A stretch of DNA of 64,000 bases from Bacteroidales bacterium (GTDB lineage Bacteria > Bacteroidota > Bacteroidia > Bacteroidales > UBA932): NCBI GenBank assembly GCA_017439305.1, contig JAFSJK010000033.1, positions 1-64,000 on the forward strand, in the 5' to 3' direction. The notes beneath the pieces were generated by a model. It saw nothing but the letters and a program-made list of their open reading frames with translations, did no database searches and was not told the origin of the DNA. Below are positions 1-7,615 of this stretch, one piece after another (positions within the stretch are counted from its first letter, which is position 1; each line of letters opens with the position of its first letter). A program made the translations under genes and the position numbers.

Positions 1-1
1 C

Positions 2-1036
2 CAGAACTACAACTTCTTCTGGGACCAGCTGGAGAAGGCCAACCTGTTCCTGCAGGGCATCATCGACACGAAGGACCTTCCGGACGACGACCGGAAAGTG
101 GACTGGCTCTTTGCCCATCCCATCGGTGACGGTGGACAGTTCACCGGCGTGTCCAACCTGATCATGAAATACGGCGTGGTTCCTGCCGAGGTCTTCCCCG
201 AGAGCCTGAACGCCAACAATACCAGCCAGATGCGCGCCCAGCTCGCCCTCAAGCTGCGCGAGGACGGCCTGCGCCTCCGCCAGGCACCCAAGGGCACCGA
301 CCTCCAGAAGATGAAGGTGGAGCAGCTCAAGGAAATCTACCGCATCCTGGCCCTTTGCCTGGGCGTCCCTCCGACCGAGTTCACCTGGACACGGACCGAT
401 TCCAAAGGAAATGTGGTCTCTACCGAGAAGTACACGCCCAAGTCCTTCTATGACAAGTATATCGGCACCGACCTCGAGAACAACTACGTCATGGTGATGA
501 ACGACCCGTGCCGCGAGTTTTACAAGGTCTATGAGATCGAGTACGACCGCCACGTGTATGATGGCGAAAACTGGGTCTACCTGAATCTCCCGATTGACGA
601 CATCAAGCAGATGGCCATCGCCTCCATCAAGGACAACACCGCCATGTACTTCTCCTGCGACGTGGGCAAATTCCTGCTGCGCGACAAGGGATTCGCCGAC
701 CTCGGGAATTACGACTATGAATCGCTGATGGGCGTTTCCTTCGGGATGAACAAGAAAGAGCGTGTCTATACACACGCCAGCGGCTCCACGCACGCGATGA
801 CGCTCATCGCCGTGGACCTGAAGGACGGCAAGCCGGTCAAATGGATGGTGGAGAACAGTTGGGGCGCCAACTCCGGCTATCAGGGAAACATCATCATGAC
901 CGACGAGTGGTTCGACGAGTACATGTTCCGCCTCGTCGTGGACAAGAAATACGTCCCCGCCTCTCTGATGAAGTACCTGGACCAGAAACCGGTCCTGCTC
1001 CCCGCCTGGGATCCGATGTTCCTTCCGGAGGAATAA
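2..1036 (+). CDS. C1-family aminopeptidase (bleomycin hydrolase/PepC type), 5' truncated
   Basis: The frame is open from base 2, so the start and the catalytic Cys lie upstream of the window. What remains is the C-terminal ~344 residues of a papain-fold cysteine aminopeptidase of the bleomycin hydrolase family. The visible catalytic residues are the His in STHAMTL and the Asn in VENSWG, about 25 residues apart as the family requires. FWDQLEKAN near the left edge also matches the family. PepC-type enzymes trim N-terminal residues from peptides as hexamers; whether this copy is cytoplasmic or exported cannot be judged without its N-terminus. Its stop lies nine bases before the ATG of the permease gene, in the same frame, so they are probably cotranscribed although functionally unrelated. 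Confidence 0.85.
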   Translation, partial: QNYNFFWDQLEKANLFLQGIIDTKDLPDDDRKVDWLFAHPIGDGGQFTGVSNLIMKYGVVPAEVFPESLNANNTSQMRAQLALKLREDGLRLRQAPKGTDLQKMKVEQLKEIYRILALCLGVPPTEFTWTRTDSKGNVVSTEKYTPKSFYDKYIGTDLENNYVMVMNDPCREFYKVYEIEYDRHVYDGENWVYLNLPIDDIKQMAIASIKDNTAMYFSCDVGKFLLRDKGFADLGNYDYESLMGVSFGMNKKERVYTHASGSTHAMTLIAVDLKDGKPVKWMVENSWGANSGYQGNIIMTDEWFDEYMFRLVVDKKYVPASLMKYLDQKPVLLPAWDPMFLPEE

Positions 1037-1045
1037 TGTCCTCCG

Positions 1046-2077
1046 ATGCAGCAGGAGAGCCATACATCCAAAAACCGTCGTCTCCGACGACCCCTCCCAA
1101 AGCCAGCTTTGGGTCCCTCCCTCGTATGGGGCCGAGGGTGGCCACAGGTTTTTGGATGTATGGCTCTCCTGTTGGTTGACCTTATGGTCGGCGGCGGAGG
1201 GATGTCGTGGGCGAGCGGGGCGGTGCTGTGGAAGCTCAGGGTGCCGCGGGTGATGACGGCCTTGCTGGCCGGTGGGGCGCTGGCCTTGTCCGGCGCGCAG
1301 ATGCAGGCGGTGTTCCGGAATCCGCTGGCCGATCCGCACATTATGGGCGTGAGCGGCGGCGCAGGACTCGGAGCGGCCATCGCCACAATGGCCCTGGGCG
1401 TTTCGTCAAGCTATTTCACAGGTTTTACCGTAGCGCTGGCTGCTTTCCTGGGGGCGTTCGTAGCAGCAGCCCTGGTGGTCGCCGTGTCCACCCGGTTCCG
1501 CTCAACGACGACGCTGCTGGTATTCGGCGTCATGCTGGGATTCATCTTCAGCGCCCTGAGTTCCGTGTTGCAGTATACGGCCGGAGAAGAAAGCCTGAAA
1601 CTGTTCTACAGCTGGATGGCGGGCAGTTTTTCCGGCAGCCGCTATATGGAAGTCATCTTGATGGCTGGAGCATTGGCCCTCGGGCTGGTCCTGTCCATAG
1701 TCAATGGTAAAGGCCTGGATCTCATCCTGTTCGGAGAAGAATACGCGACCCTCTCGGGGGCATCGACCCGGCGTATCCTGATCCTGTCGATGCTCTCCGC
1801 CTGCCTGATGACCGGAACGGTCACGGCCTTCTGCGGTCCACTCGGCTTCGTGGGCATCGTCGCTCCGCACATCGCCCGGCGCATCACAGGCTCATCGGCC
1901 CATCAGCAGGTCCTCCCCTGGTCCCTCGCGACCGGTGCCACCCTGGCCCTCGCCGCCGACATCCTGGCGAACCTCTGGCCGATTCCCCTCCCCGTCGGCT
2001 CCACCCTGGCCCTCATCGGCATTCCCTTGGTCCTCATCCTCTTGCTTCGCAATCAGTCGTCGAATGCAAAGTATTAA
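1046..2077 (+). CDS. FecCD/BtuC-family ABC transporter permease with a foldback element at its N-terminus
   Basis: Inner-membrane permease of the iron-siderophore/cobalamin importer family. The body matches the family well: LRVPRVMTALLAGGALALSG, QMQAVFRNPLADPHIMGVS, and the C-terminal GPLGFVGIVAPHIARR loop that contacts the ATPase. About nine hydrophobic segments are visible. The first ~45 residues are abnormal. Bases 1052-1171 form a long inverted repeat, read in frame as a basic, proline-rich stretch. The usual first membrane helix is represented only by residues encoded in the right arm and just after it (MALLLVDLMVG). An in-frame ATG at 1160 sits inside that arm and is an alternative start. 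The substrate (cobamide, heme or siderophore) is not readable; no binding-protein gene is seen. The ATPase gene follows 61 bp downstream. Confidence 0.85.
   Translation: MQQESHTSKNRRLRRPLPKPALGPSLVWGRGWPQVFGCMALLLVDLMVGGGGMSWASGAVLWKLRVPRVMTALLAGGALALSGAQMQAVFRNPLADPHIMGVSGGAGLGAAIATMALGVSSSYFTGFTVALAAFLGAFVAAALVVAVSTRFRSTTTLLVFGVMLGFIFSALSSVLQYTAGEESLKLFYSWMAGSFSGSRYMEVILMAGALALGLVLSIVNGKGLDLILFGEEYATLSGASTRRILILSMLSACLMTGTVTAFCGPLGFVGIVAPHIARRITGSSAHQQVLPWSLATGATLALAADILANLWPIPLPVGSTLALIGIPLVLILLLRNQSSNAKY
1052..1171. repeat. Foldback element, copy 1 (25-bp perfect inverted repeat around a 70-nt structured loop)
   Basis: Arms 1052-1076 and 1147-1171 are perfect reverse complements. The loop holds three further hairpins: A 1077-1082/1086-1091 (GTCGTC/GACGAC), B 1096-1103/1106-1113 (CCCAAAGC/GCTTTGGG) and C 1119-1124/1133-1138 (CCCTCG/CGAGGG). 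The loop ends in a CCGAGGGTGG...CACA motif shared with copy 2 at 2305-2433, while the arms are unrelated between copies. Total length is 120 nt, a multiple of three, and the permease frame stays open through it. The right arm encodes what looks like native membrane helix, so the left arm is probably an inverted duplicate of it. Confidence 0.9.
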
Positions 2078-2081
2078 TAAA

Positions 2082-2122
2082 CAATAATTTACCAATTATT
2101 GCCTAGTTAAAAATGTCTAGGC
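2082..2122. other. Two adjacent small hairpins in the permease-ATPase gap
   Basis: The 61-bp AT-rich gap contains CAATAATT/AATTATTG (2082-2089 and 2094-2101, 4-nt loop) immediately followed by GCCTAG/CTAGGC (2101-2106 and 2117-2122, 10-nt loop). Neither is followed by a T-run in the coding direction, so they are not classical terminators. They may stabilise mRNA or modulate translation of the ATPase gene, which begins with TTG at 2139. Confidence 0.5.
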
Positions 2123-2138
2123 ATTATTTCATAAAGAT

Positions 2139-2942
2139 TTGACAATCAATAATATACATTCGACGGTCCTTCAGATTCAACTCCCTGCTATCGGCTACCG
2201 CGACCGCTTGCTCGTCCGGGACATCTCCTTTGAGTTGGCTCCGGGCGAACTCGTCCTGCTGGCCGGTCCCAACGGAACGGGCAAAACCACCCTGCTGAAG
2301 AGGCTGTCTTCCGGAGGTATAGGTCCCCGAAACCTCCGGTCGCAGAGCGACCTCCGTCCCTCCCATAAATGGGCCCCTCCCTCTAATGTGCCGAGGGTGG
2401 CACAGTTTCGGGGACCTATACCCCCGGAAGACAACATCATCCTCATCCCGACGAACATTCCGAAGGTCAAGGGGTTCACAGTCGAAGGGTTTATCGAGAC
2501 GGGGTGCTACCGGGATAGCGACTGGAGGGGAAGAATCTCGGCCGAGGCGGCCGGAAGAATGGAGGAAGCACTGGAACTGCTTGGTATTCAAGAGCTCCGA
2601 AAAAGGGATATCTCGACCTTAAGTGACGGAGAATTCCAGAAGGCGTGCCTGGCAGTCGGGCTCACCAGGCAGGCGGAAGTATTGTTGCTGGACGAGCCCA
2701 CGGCGCATCTGGATGTGGAAAACCGCATCGACGTCCTGCGGACGCTCCGGGATGTCGCGCGGAAGACCGGGACGGCAGTCCTCTTTTCCAGTCACGACCT
2801 CCACGATGCCCTGCAGGTCGTGGACCGGGTATTCGTCATCACCCGCGACGGGCGGTTCCTGACCTCCGGGCCCTTCGACAAGTTCACGGACCCGGTGTCC
2901 GTTCTCCGTGCAGCCTTCCCCGCCCTGGCCGATACCGTTTAA
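2139..2942 (+). CDS. ABC transporter ATP-binding protein (FecE/BtuD type) with an internal foldback element
   Basis: Cytoplasmic ATPase partner of the upstream permease. Visible motifs: Walker A GPNGTGKTT (around residues 45-53), signature LSDGE (variant of LSGGQ), Walker B VLLLDEPTAHLD and the switch His in SSHDLHDAL. No ATG lies near the family start, so TTG at 2139 is the likely initiator. Between Walker A and the Q-loop region the family normally has ~35-40 residues. Here there are ~52, most of them (SGGIGPRNL to FRGPIPPED) encoded by the inverted-repeat element at 2305-2433. The frame is kept, so a protein could be made, but this region packs against the nucleotide site and function is uncertain. 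The gene overlaps the convergent sensor gene by four bases. Confidence 0.85.
   Translation: MTINNIHSTVLQIQLPAIGYRDRLLVRDISFELAPGELVLLAGPNGTGKTTLLKRLSSGGIGPRNLRSQSDLRPSHKWAPPSNVPRVAQFRGPIPPEDNIILIPTNIPKVKGFTVEGFIETGCYRDSDWRGRISAEAAGRMEEALELLGIQELRKRDISTLSDGEFQKACLAVGLTRQAEVLLLDEPTAHLDVENRIDVLRTLRDVARKTGTAVLFSSHDLHDALQVVDRVFVITRDGRFLTSGPFDKFTDPVSVLRAAFPALADTV
2305..2433. repeat. Foldback element, copy 2 (29-bp inverted repeat, one mismatch, around a 71-nt structured loop)
   Basis: Arms 2305-2333 and 2405-2433 pair with a single mismatch. The loop repeats the plan of copy 1 with changed bases that keep pairing: hairpin A 2338-2343/2347-2352 (GGTCGC/GCGACC), B 2362-2366/2369-2373 (CCCAT/ATGGG) and C 2379-2383/2393-2397 (CCCTC/GAGGG), ending CCGAGGGTGG then CACA. 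Total length is 129 nt, again divisible by three. The loop is read in a different phase relative to its shared motif than in copy 1, yet has no stop codon in either case. Confidence 0.9.
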
Positions 2943-5605
2943 CGGGAAGTCCCCGGCAGGATGCCGAAGAGTTCACGATAACACTTGGAGAAATAAGAAG
3001 GGGAACTGAAGCCCACCTCGTAGGCGATTTCCGCAACGGTCTTGTCCGTGTTCTTCAGACGCTTTTCCGCTTCCTTAAGCCGCATGATCCGGATGACTTC
3101 CACGGGAGAATAACCCGTCAACGCCTTCACCTTCCGGTAGAGCTGGACCCTGGAAAGACCGATCTCGGAAGCAAGCTGCTCCACGTTCAGGTCCGGATCC
3201 GACAAGTGGCTCTTCGCATAGGAACGGAAGCGGGACAGGAAGTCGTTTTCCCGCTCCGGCGCATCGATGGAACCGTTTTCCAGATAGTACTGCTTGAGTT
3301 GCAGACGGCTTTTCAGGAGATTTCCGACCCGCGAGAGCAAGACCTTCTCACTGAAAGGCTTGCTGATGTAGGCATCCGCTCCGGAAGCATATCCCTCCGC
3401 ACGCTGGTCCTCCATGTTCTTCGCCGTCAGCAGAATGACGGGGATATGGCTTGTCGCGAGCTGGGCCTTCAGCGCCTGGCAGAAGGCAAGCCCGTCCATG
3501 ACCGGCATCATCACGTCACTGATAACCAGGTCAGGAAGCTGCCGCCCGGCCACCTCCAGCGCCTCTTTTCCATCGGCCGCGAGAAGGACCCGGTATTCAT
3601 CTTTCAGCAACGAGGCGATGAAAGTCCTGAGGCTCTCGTTGTCATCCACGACCAGCACGGTGGGACGCTGTTCCTCAGTATCGGTCATCAGTTCCAGTTG
3701 CTCGGATTCCCGACGGGAGAAGCCTTTGTCGGCATAGGTACTGCTGAACTTTTCCTGATATTTGCCGGCATCTTCAGCCTCGACAATCTCCACGCCAGGC
3801 TGTTCCAAGGGCAGTCTCACGGTAAAAGTGGTTCCCTCACCCACCCGGCTTTCCACGCCGACGGTTCCTCCGTGCAGTTGGGCGATGCTTTTCACCAGAG
3901 CCAGGCCGATGCCCGTTCCGGATGAACGGTTGCTCGCCTGATAAAACCGGTCGAATACCTGTCCCAGCTTGTCGGCAGGAATGCCCTCACCGGTATCGGT
4001 CACCCAAAGACGGACAAAGTTTCCATCCGGAGCAAGGCCGACGATGATATCGTCCTCCGCCGATGTATGCTTGAAGGCATTGCTGAGCAGATTGAAAAGC
4101 ACCCTTTCGGTCAAGTGCATGTCGGCTTCCACCATCAGCGAATCGGGCCCCTCATAACGCAATTTCCGCCCGCTGAATCCCAGCATCCATTGCCTGACCG
4201 CAACCGGAAGGTCGAAGCGGGACACCCGCATGGGCATCTTTCCGTTCTCGATTTTCCGGAAATCCAGGATACTGTTCACCAGACGGAGAAGGATGTCCAC
4301 GTTCTCCCGGGCAATTCCCAGCGAGGCCCGGTCCTCCGGATTCAAGGCGGAAGTATCCATGACATGCTCCAAAGGGCCGGCAATCAAGGACAAGGGCGTA
4401 CGGAACTCATGGCTCACGGAAGTGAAAAACTCCAGTTTCGCATCCGTGGTTTCTTCCAGTTTCCTGGACAGATGGTGCAGTTCCTCGTTCCGTCGTTCCA
4501 GTTCCACCGTAAACCGGCGCATCCGGTTGTAGACGAAGAAGGCACCGACGAACAGCAGGATGAGCAAGGCCGTCAATCCGATGAGCAGATACAGGATCAG
4601 CCGTTGCGAATTATATTCCATCAGGGAACTGTCCAGTTGGGCGCTCACTTTTTCCACCATCTCCCGCTGATCGGCGATTTCATGTTCCTGCATGAGGACC
4701 ATCGCCGCATTGTGGCTGTCCACGAGGGCAGACTCCAGTTTTGTCTCCCGGGAATAACCGTTTCCGGACAGGATGTCCATCGCCAGTTTCATCACGAGGT
4801 CACCCCGGGTGGGATAGATGTAGGACGCCGTCAGGACGCCATCCAACACGTCCTGCAGTCCTCCCTCCGGGAGCGCATCCACGCCCAGCAGGGGCAGGCC
4901 TTCCGGCTTTCCCAGGGCCTCCCAAGCGCCCCGGGCCATCCGGTCATTCTGGCCGAAGACGGCATCGAAGGTCACACCTTCCTCCATCCAGTGCTTCATA
5001 ACGCGGGTGCCGCCTTCCTGCAGCCAGTCACCGTAGTCGGAAGCGACCAGTTCCATGCCGGGATGAGCCTCCAGGGCCTCCATGAAACCCCGGTGGCGTT
5101 CGGCCGCCGGCGAAGATTCCTTGAGTCCCTGGATCTCCACCACGCGTCCCTTTCCGTTCAGGATGCCGGCCAGATAGTCGCCCAGGATCCGCCCGACGAG
5201 CACATTGTCGGCCCCGATGAAGGCTGTGTACTTGTCCGAATCGATTTTCCGGTCGAAAAGGATGACCGGAACGCCGGCATCGAAGGCTTCCTCGATGGCC
5301 GGCGTAATCGTATGGCTCTGATTGGGCGAGACAATCAACAGGTCCACCCCGTCGGCCACCAGCTGACGGATCTGCGCCATCTGGCGCTCGCTGTCGTCGT
5401 CGGCCGATGACAGCCGGAGCTGAACGCCGTAGGAATGGGCCGCCAGGGACAGTTCCTCGTTCAGCTTGGACCGCCAGATGTCATCGCTGCATTGGGAAAC
5501 ACCGATAACAAAATCCTTCTTCCCTCCGGTACAACCGAAGAGAAGAAGGAACGTACATAGAAAAAGTAAAGGCTTGATTCTCAATCTAAAGAGCTTTAAG
5601 TTCAT
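2939..5605 (-). CDS. Hybrid two-component sensor/regulator (HTCS) with type-I periplasmic sugar-binding domain; fructan PUL regulator
   Basis: One-protein signalling system of 888 residues from the ATG at 5605, chosen because it opens a lipobox-like signal (LLLFGC, Cys25). Order: periplasmic ribose-binding-protein-like domain (~32-310), membrane helix (~336-359), histidine kinase with SVSHEFRTPLS (His399), ATPase N-box NLLSNAFKH (~505-513) and DTGEGIP, GTGIGLALV, receiver domain with ISDVMMP (Asp697), and an AraC-type HTH (~790-888, AYEVGFSSPSYFSKCYRELFG). The B. thetaiotaomicron counterpart BT1754 binds fructose directly with such a domain; fructose as ligand here is inferred from that and from the neighbours. 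Its 5' end overlaps the fructokinase gene by 20 bp, so it is the last gene of the fructan operon and may be autoregulated. Confidence 0.93.
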   Translation of the reverse strand: MNLKLFRLRIKPLLFLCTFLLLFGCTGGKKDFVIGVSQCSDDIWRSKLNEELSLAAHSYGVQLRLSSADDDSERQMAQIRQLVADGVDLLIVSPNQSHTITPAIEEAFDAGVPVILFDRKIDSDKYTAFIGADNVLVGRILGDYLAGILNGKGRVVEIQGLKESSPAAERHRGFMEALEAHPGMELVASDYGDWLQEGGTRVMKHWMEEGVTFDAVFGQNDRMARGAWEALGKPEGLPLLGVDALPEGGLQDVLDGVLTASYIYPTRGDLVMKLAMDILSGNGYSRETKLESALVDSHNAAMVLMQEHEIADQREMVEKVSAQLDSSLMEYNSQRLILYLLIGLTALLILLFVGAFFVYNRMRRFTVELERRNEELHHLSRKLEETTDAKLEFFTSVSHEFRTPLSLIAGPLEHVMDTSALNPEDRASLGIARENVDILLRLVNSILDFRKIENGKMPMRVSRFDLPVAVRQWMLGFSGRKLRYEGPDSLMVEADMHLTERVLFNLLSNAFKHTSAEDDIIVGLAPDGNFVRLWVTDTGEGIPADKLGQVFDRFYQASNRSSGTGIGLALVKSIAQLHGGTVGVESRVGEGTTFTVRLPLEQPGVEIVEAEDAGKYQEKFSSTYADKGFSRRESEQLELMTDTEEQRPTVLVVDDNESLRTFIASLLKDEYRVLLAADGKEALEVAGRQLPDLVISDVMMPVMDGLAFCQALKAQLATSHIPVILLTAKNMEDQRAEGYASGADAYISKPFSEKVLLSRVGNLLKSRLQLKQYYLENGSIDAPERENDFLSRFRSYAKSHLSDPDLNVEQLASEIGLSRVQLYRKVKALTGYSPVEVIRIMRLKEAEKRLKNTDKTVAEIAYEVGFSSPSYFSKCYRELFGILPGTSR

Positions 5606-6461
5606 CGGGAACCACGGGCATGGCCCCCTTCTGGGTGCAAACATACGCGGACACCTTTACGGCCGTTTCATGGGCGACCGCTACCGACTTTCCCTGCAGA
5701 ATGGAACCGATGAACGCTCCGGTGAAGGAATCGCCGGCACCGACGGTATCGGCCACCTCCACTTTCGGGGTCACCTGATAGGACATGCCACCCGCGTGGA
5801 AGACATAGCTTCCATTGGTGCCGCAGGTCAGGATGAGCATTTGCAGGCCGTATTTGTCAAAGATATGCCAGCATTTCTCCTCCAGGCTGAGTCCCGGGAT
5901 ATCGTACAGGCGGGAAATGGTCACCAGTTCCTCATCATTGATTTTCAGGATGTCGCAGCGCTGGAAGGAAGCCTCCAGCACCTCCTTGGTGTAGAAGCTC
6001 TGGCGGAGGTTGATGTCAAAGACCTTCAGACAGTCCGCGGGAACGGCATCCAGAAAAGCGCCGATGGTTGCCCGGGAGACTTCGCTCCGCTGCGCCAGGG
6101 AGCCGAAGCAAACCGCCTTGCAATCCGCGGCCAGGGCGGCCAGCTCGTCATCGAAGGGAATATTGTCCCAGGCCACATCGGTCTTGATCTCATACTGCGG
6201 TACACCCTGCGCATCCAACGTCACCTGAACGGTTCCGGTCGGATACTCCACCCGGGCCAGATGATAGGGAAGCTGGTGCTCTTCGAAGGCTTCGACGATC
6301 TCTTCGCCCAGCGCATCGTGTCCGATGGCGCTCACGGCGATCCCTTCCAGGCCGAACTGGCGGGCGTGATAGGCGAAGTTGGCGGGGGCGCCACCCAGCT
6401 TCTTTCCTTCGGGAAGCACATCCCAAAGTGCCTCACCGATACCAATAACGTACTTTCCCAT
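5586..6461 (-). CDS. Fructokinase (PfkB-family sugar kinase)
   Basis: Cytoplasmic kinase of 291 residues, a normal PfkB length, phosphorylating fructose released by the GH32 enzymes. The N-terminal substrate glycines are in KLGGAPANFAYHARQFG (residues 21-37). The C-terminal signature DTVGAGDSFTGAF places the catalytic base at Asp244. IGIGEALWDVLPEGKKLGG is typical of the fructokinase branch rather than ribokinase or adenosine kinase. It lies two bases downstream of the transporter gene in the fructan operon, matching BT1757 in order and role. Whether the product is fructose 6- or 1-phosphate is inferred from the family (6-phosphate). Confidence 0.92.
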   Translation of the reverse strand: MGKYVIGIGEALWDVLPEGKKLGGAPANFAYHARQFGLEGIAVSAIGHDALGEEIVEAFEEHQLPYHLARVEYPTGTVQVTLDAQGVPQYEIKTDVAWDNIPFDDELAALAADCKAVCFGSLAQRSEVSRATIGAFLDAVPADCLKVFDINLRQSFYTKEVLEASFQRCDILKINDEELVTISRLYDIPGLSLEEKCWHIFDKYGLQMLILTCGTNGSYVFHAGGMSYQVTPKVEVADTVGAGDSFTGAFIGSILQGKSVAVAHETAVKVSAYVCTQKGAMPVVPDELKAL

Positions 6462-6463
6462 GA

Positions 6464-7615
6464 TTACTTGCGCATTTTAGTCATGTAATAGAGCAGATAA
6501 GCGACGCCCACGGCCATCACGGCGACGGCACCGGCCTGGCCCACTGCATCGGAAGCGAAGCCCATCAGAAGCGGGAACACGGTACCGCCGAAAAGACCCA
6601 TGATCATCAGGCCGGACACCTCATTCTGCTTCTCAGGAACAGCCAGGATGGCCTGGGAGAACACGATGGAGAAGATATTGGAGTTGCCGAAGCCTACCAG
6701 GGCGATGGCCACATACAAGATAGCCTTGGTCGTTCCAAAGAACATGCCGACCATGGCGAGAGCCATCATCACGACGCTAACCAGGAAGAACTTCTTGTGG
6801 CTGAACTTCGCCAGGATGAACGAACCCGACAGGCAGCCCACCGTACGGAAGATGAAATACAGACTGGTGGCAAACCCCGCCTCGGTGAGCGTCATGCCCA
6901 CCCGCTCCATCAGGAGTTTCGGAGCCGTAGTGTTCGTTCCCACATCAATGCCTACGTGGCACATGATGCCCAGGAAGGACAGCAGCACGACCGGCTTGCC
7001 CAGGAGCCGGAAACAATCCGCGAAAGAAGAGGCCTTGTCCGGAGCCGCCTCGCGCTCGATCGGAGAAAGGAGGAGCAGGAGGGAGGCCAGGATACCGATA
7101 GTCATGTACACCGGGAAGAGGACCCTCCATCCGAGACCGAAAGAAGGCATGGCAGCCGTAGCACCCCACATGGCGATATAAGGAGCCATGAAAGAGGCGA
7201 TGGCTTTCACGAACTGCCCGAAAGTCATTGTGCTGGCCAGTCGGTCACCCTTGATGATGTTGGTAATCAGCGGGTTCAAGGAGGTCTGCATAAGTGCGTT
7301 ACCGATGCCCAGCAGCGAGAAGGAGACGAGCATGAGTCCGTAGCTTTCACCGAAGATGGGAAGGAGCAGGGAGATGACCGTCACCACCAGGCTCAGAAGG
7401 ACCGTGTTCTTCCGGCCGATCTTGTTCATCAGCATCCCCGTCGGGACGGAGAAGATCAGGAACCAGAAGAAGACCAGGGAAGGAAAGATATTGGCGGCCG
7501 AATCGCTCAGCCCCAGATCGGACTGTACATAGTTGGAGGCGATGCCCACGAGGTCCACGAATCCCATGGCGAAGAAGCAGAACATCACCGGGATCAGTTG
7601 TATCTTTTTGTTCAT
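6464..7615 (-). CDS. MFS sugar transporter, probably fructose
   Basis: Inner-membrane carrier of 383 residues with about twelve hydrophobic segments and the MFS loop motif in PTGMLMNKIGRKNTVLLSL. The N-terminus (MFCFFAMGFVDLVGIASNYV) resembles FucP-type transporters of Bacteroidetes. Position between the periplasmic GH32 gene (4-bp overlap) and the fructokinase matches BT1758, the fructose importer of the B. thetaiotaomicron locus. Substrate is inferred from context only. Confidence 0.85.
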   Translation of the reverse strand: MNKKIQLIPVMFCFFAMGFVDLVGIASNYVQSDLGLSDSAANIFPSLVFFWFLIFSVPTGMLMNKIGRKNTVLLSLVVTVISLLLPIFGESYGLMLVSFSLLGIGNALMQTSLNPLITNIIKGDRLASTMTFGQFVKAIASFMAPYIAMWGATAAMPSFGLGWRVLFPVYMTIGILASLLLLLSPIEREAAPDKASSFADCFRLLGKPVVLLSFLGIMCHVGIDVGTNTTAPKLLMERVGMTLTEAGFATSLYFIFRTVGCLSGSFILAKFSHKKFFLVSVVMMALAMVGMFFGTTKAILYVAIALVGFGNSNIFSIVFSQAILAVPEKQNEVSGLMIMGLFGGTVFPLLMGFASDAVGQAGAVAVMAVGVAYLLYYMTKMRK

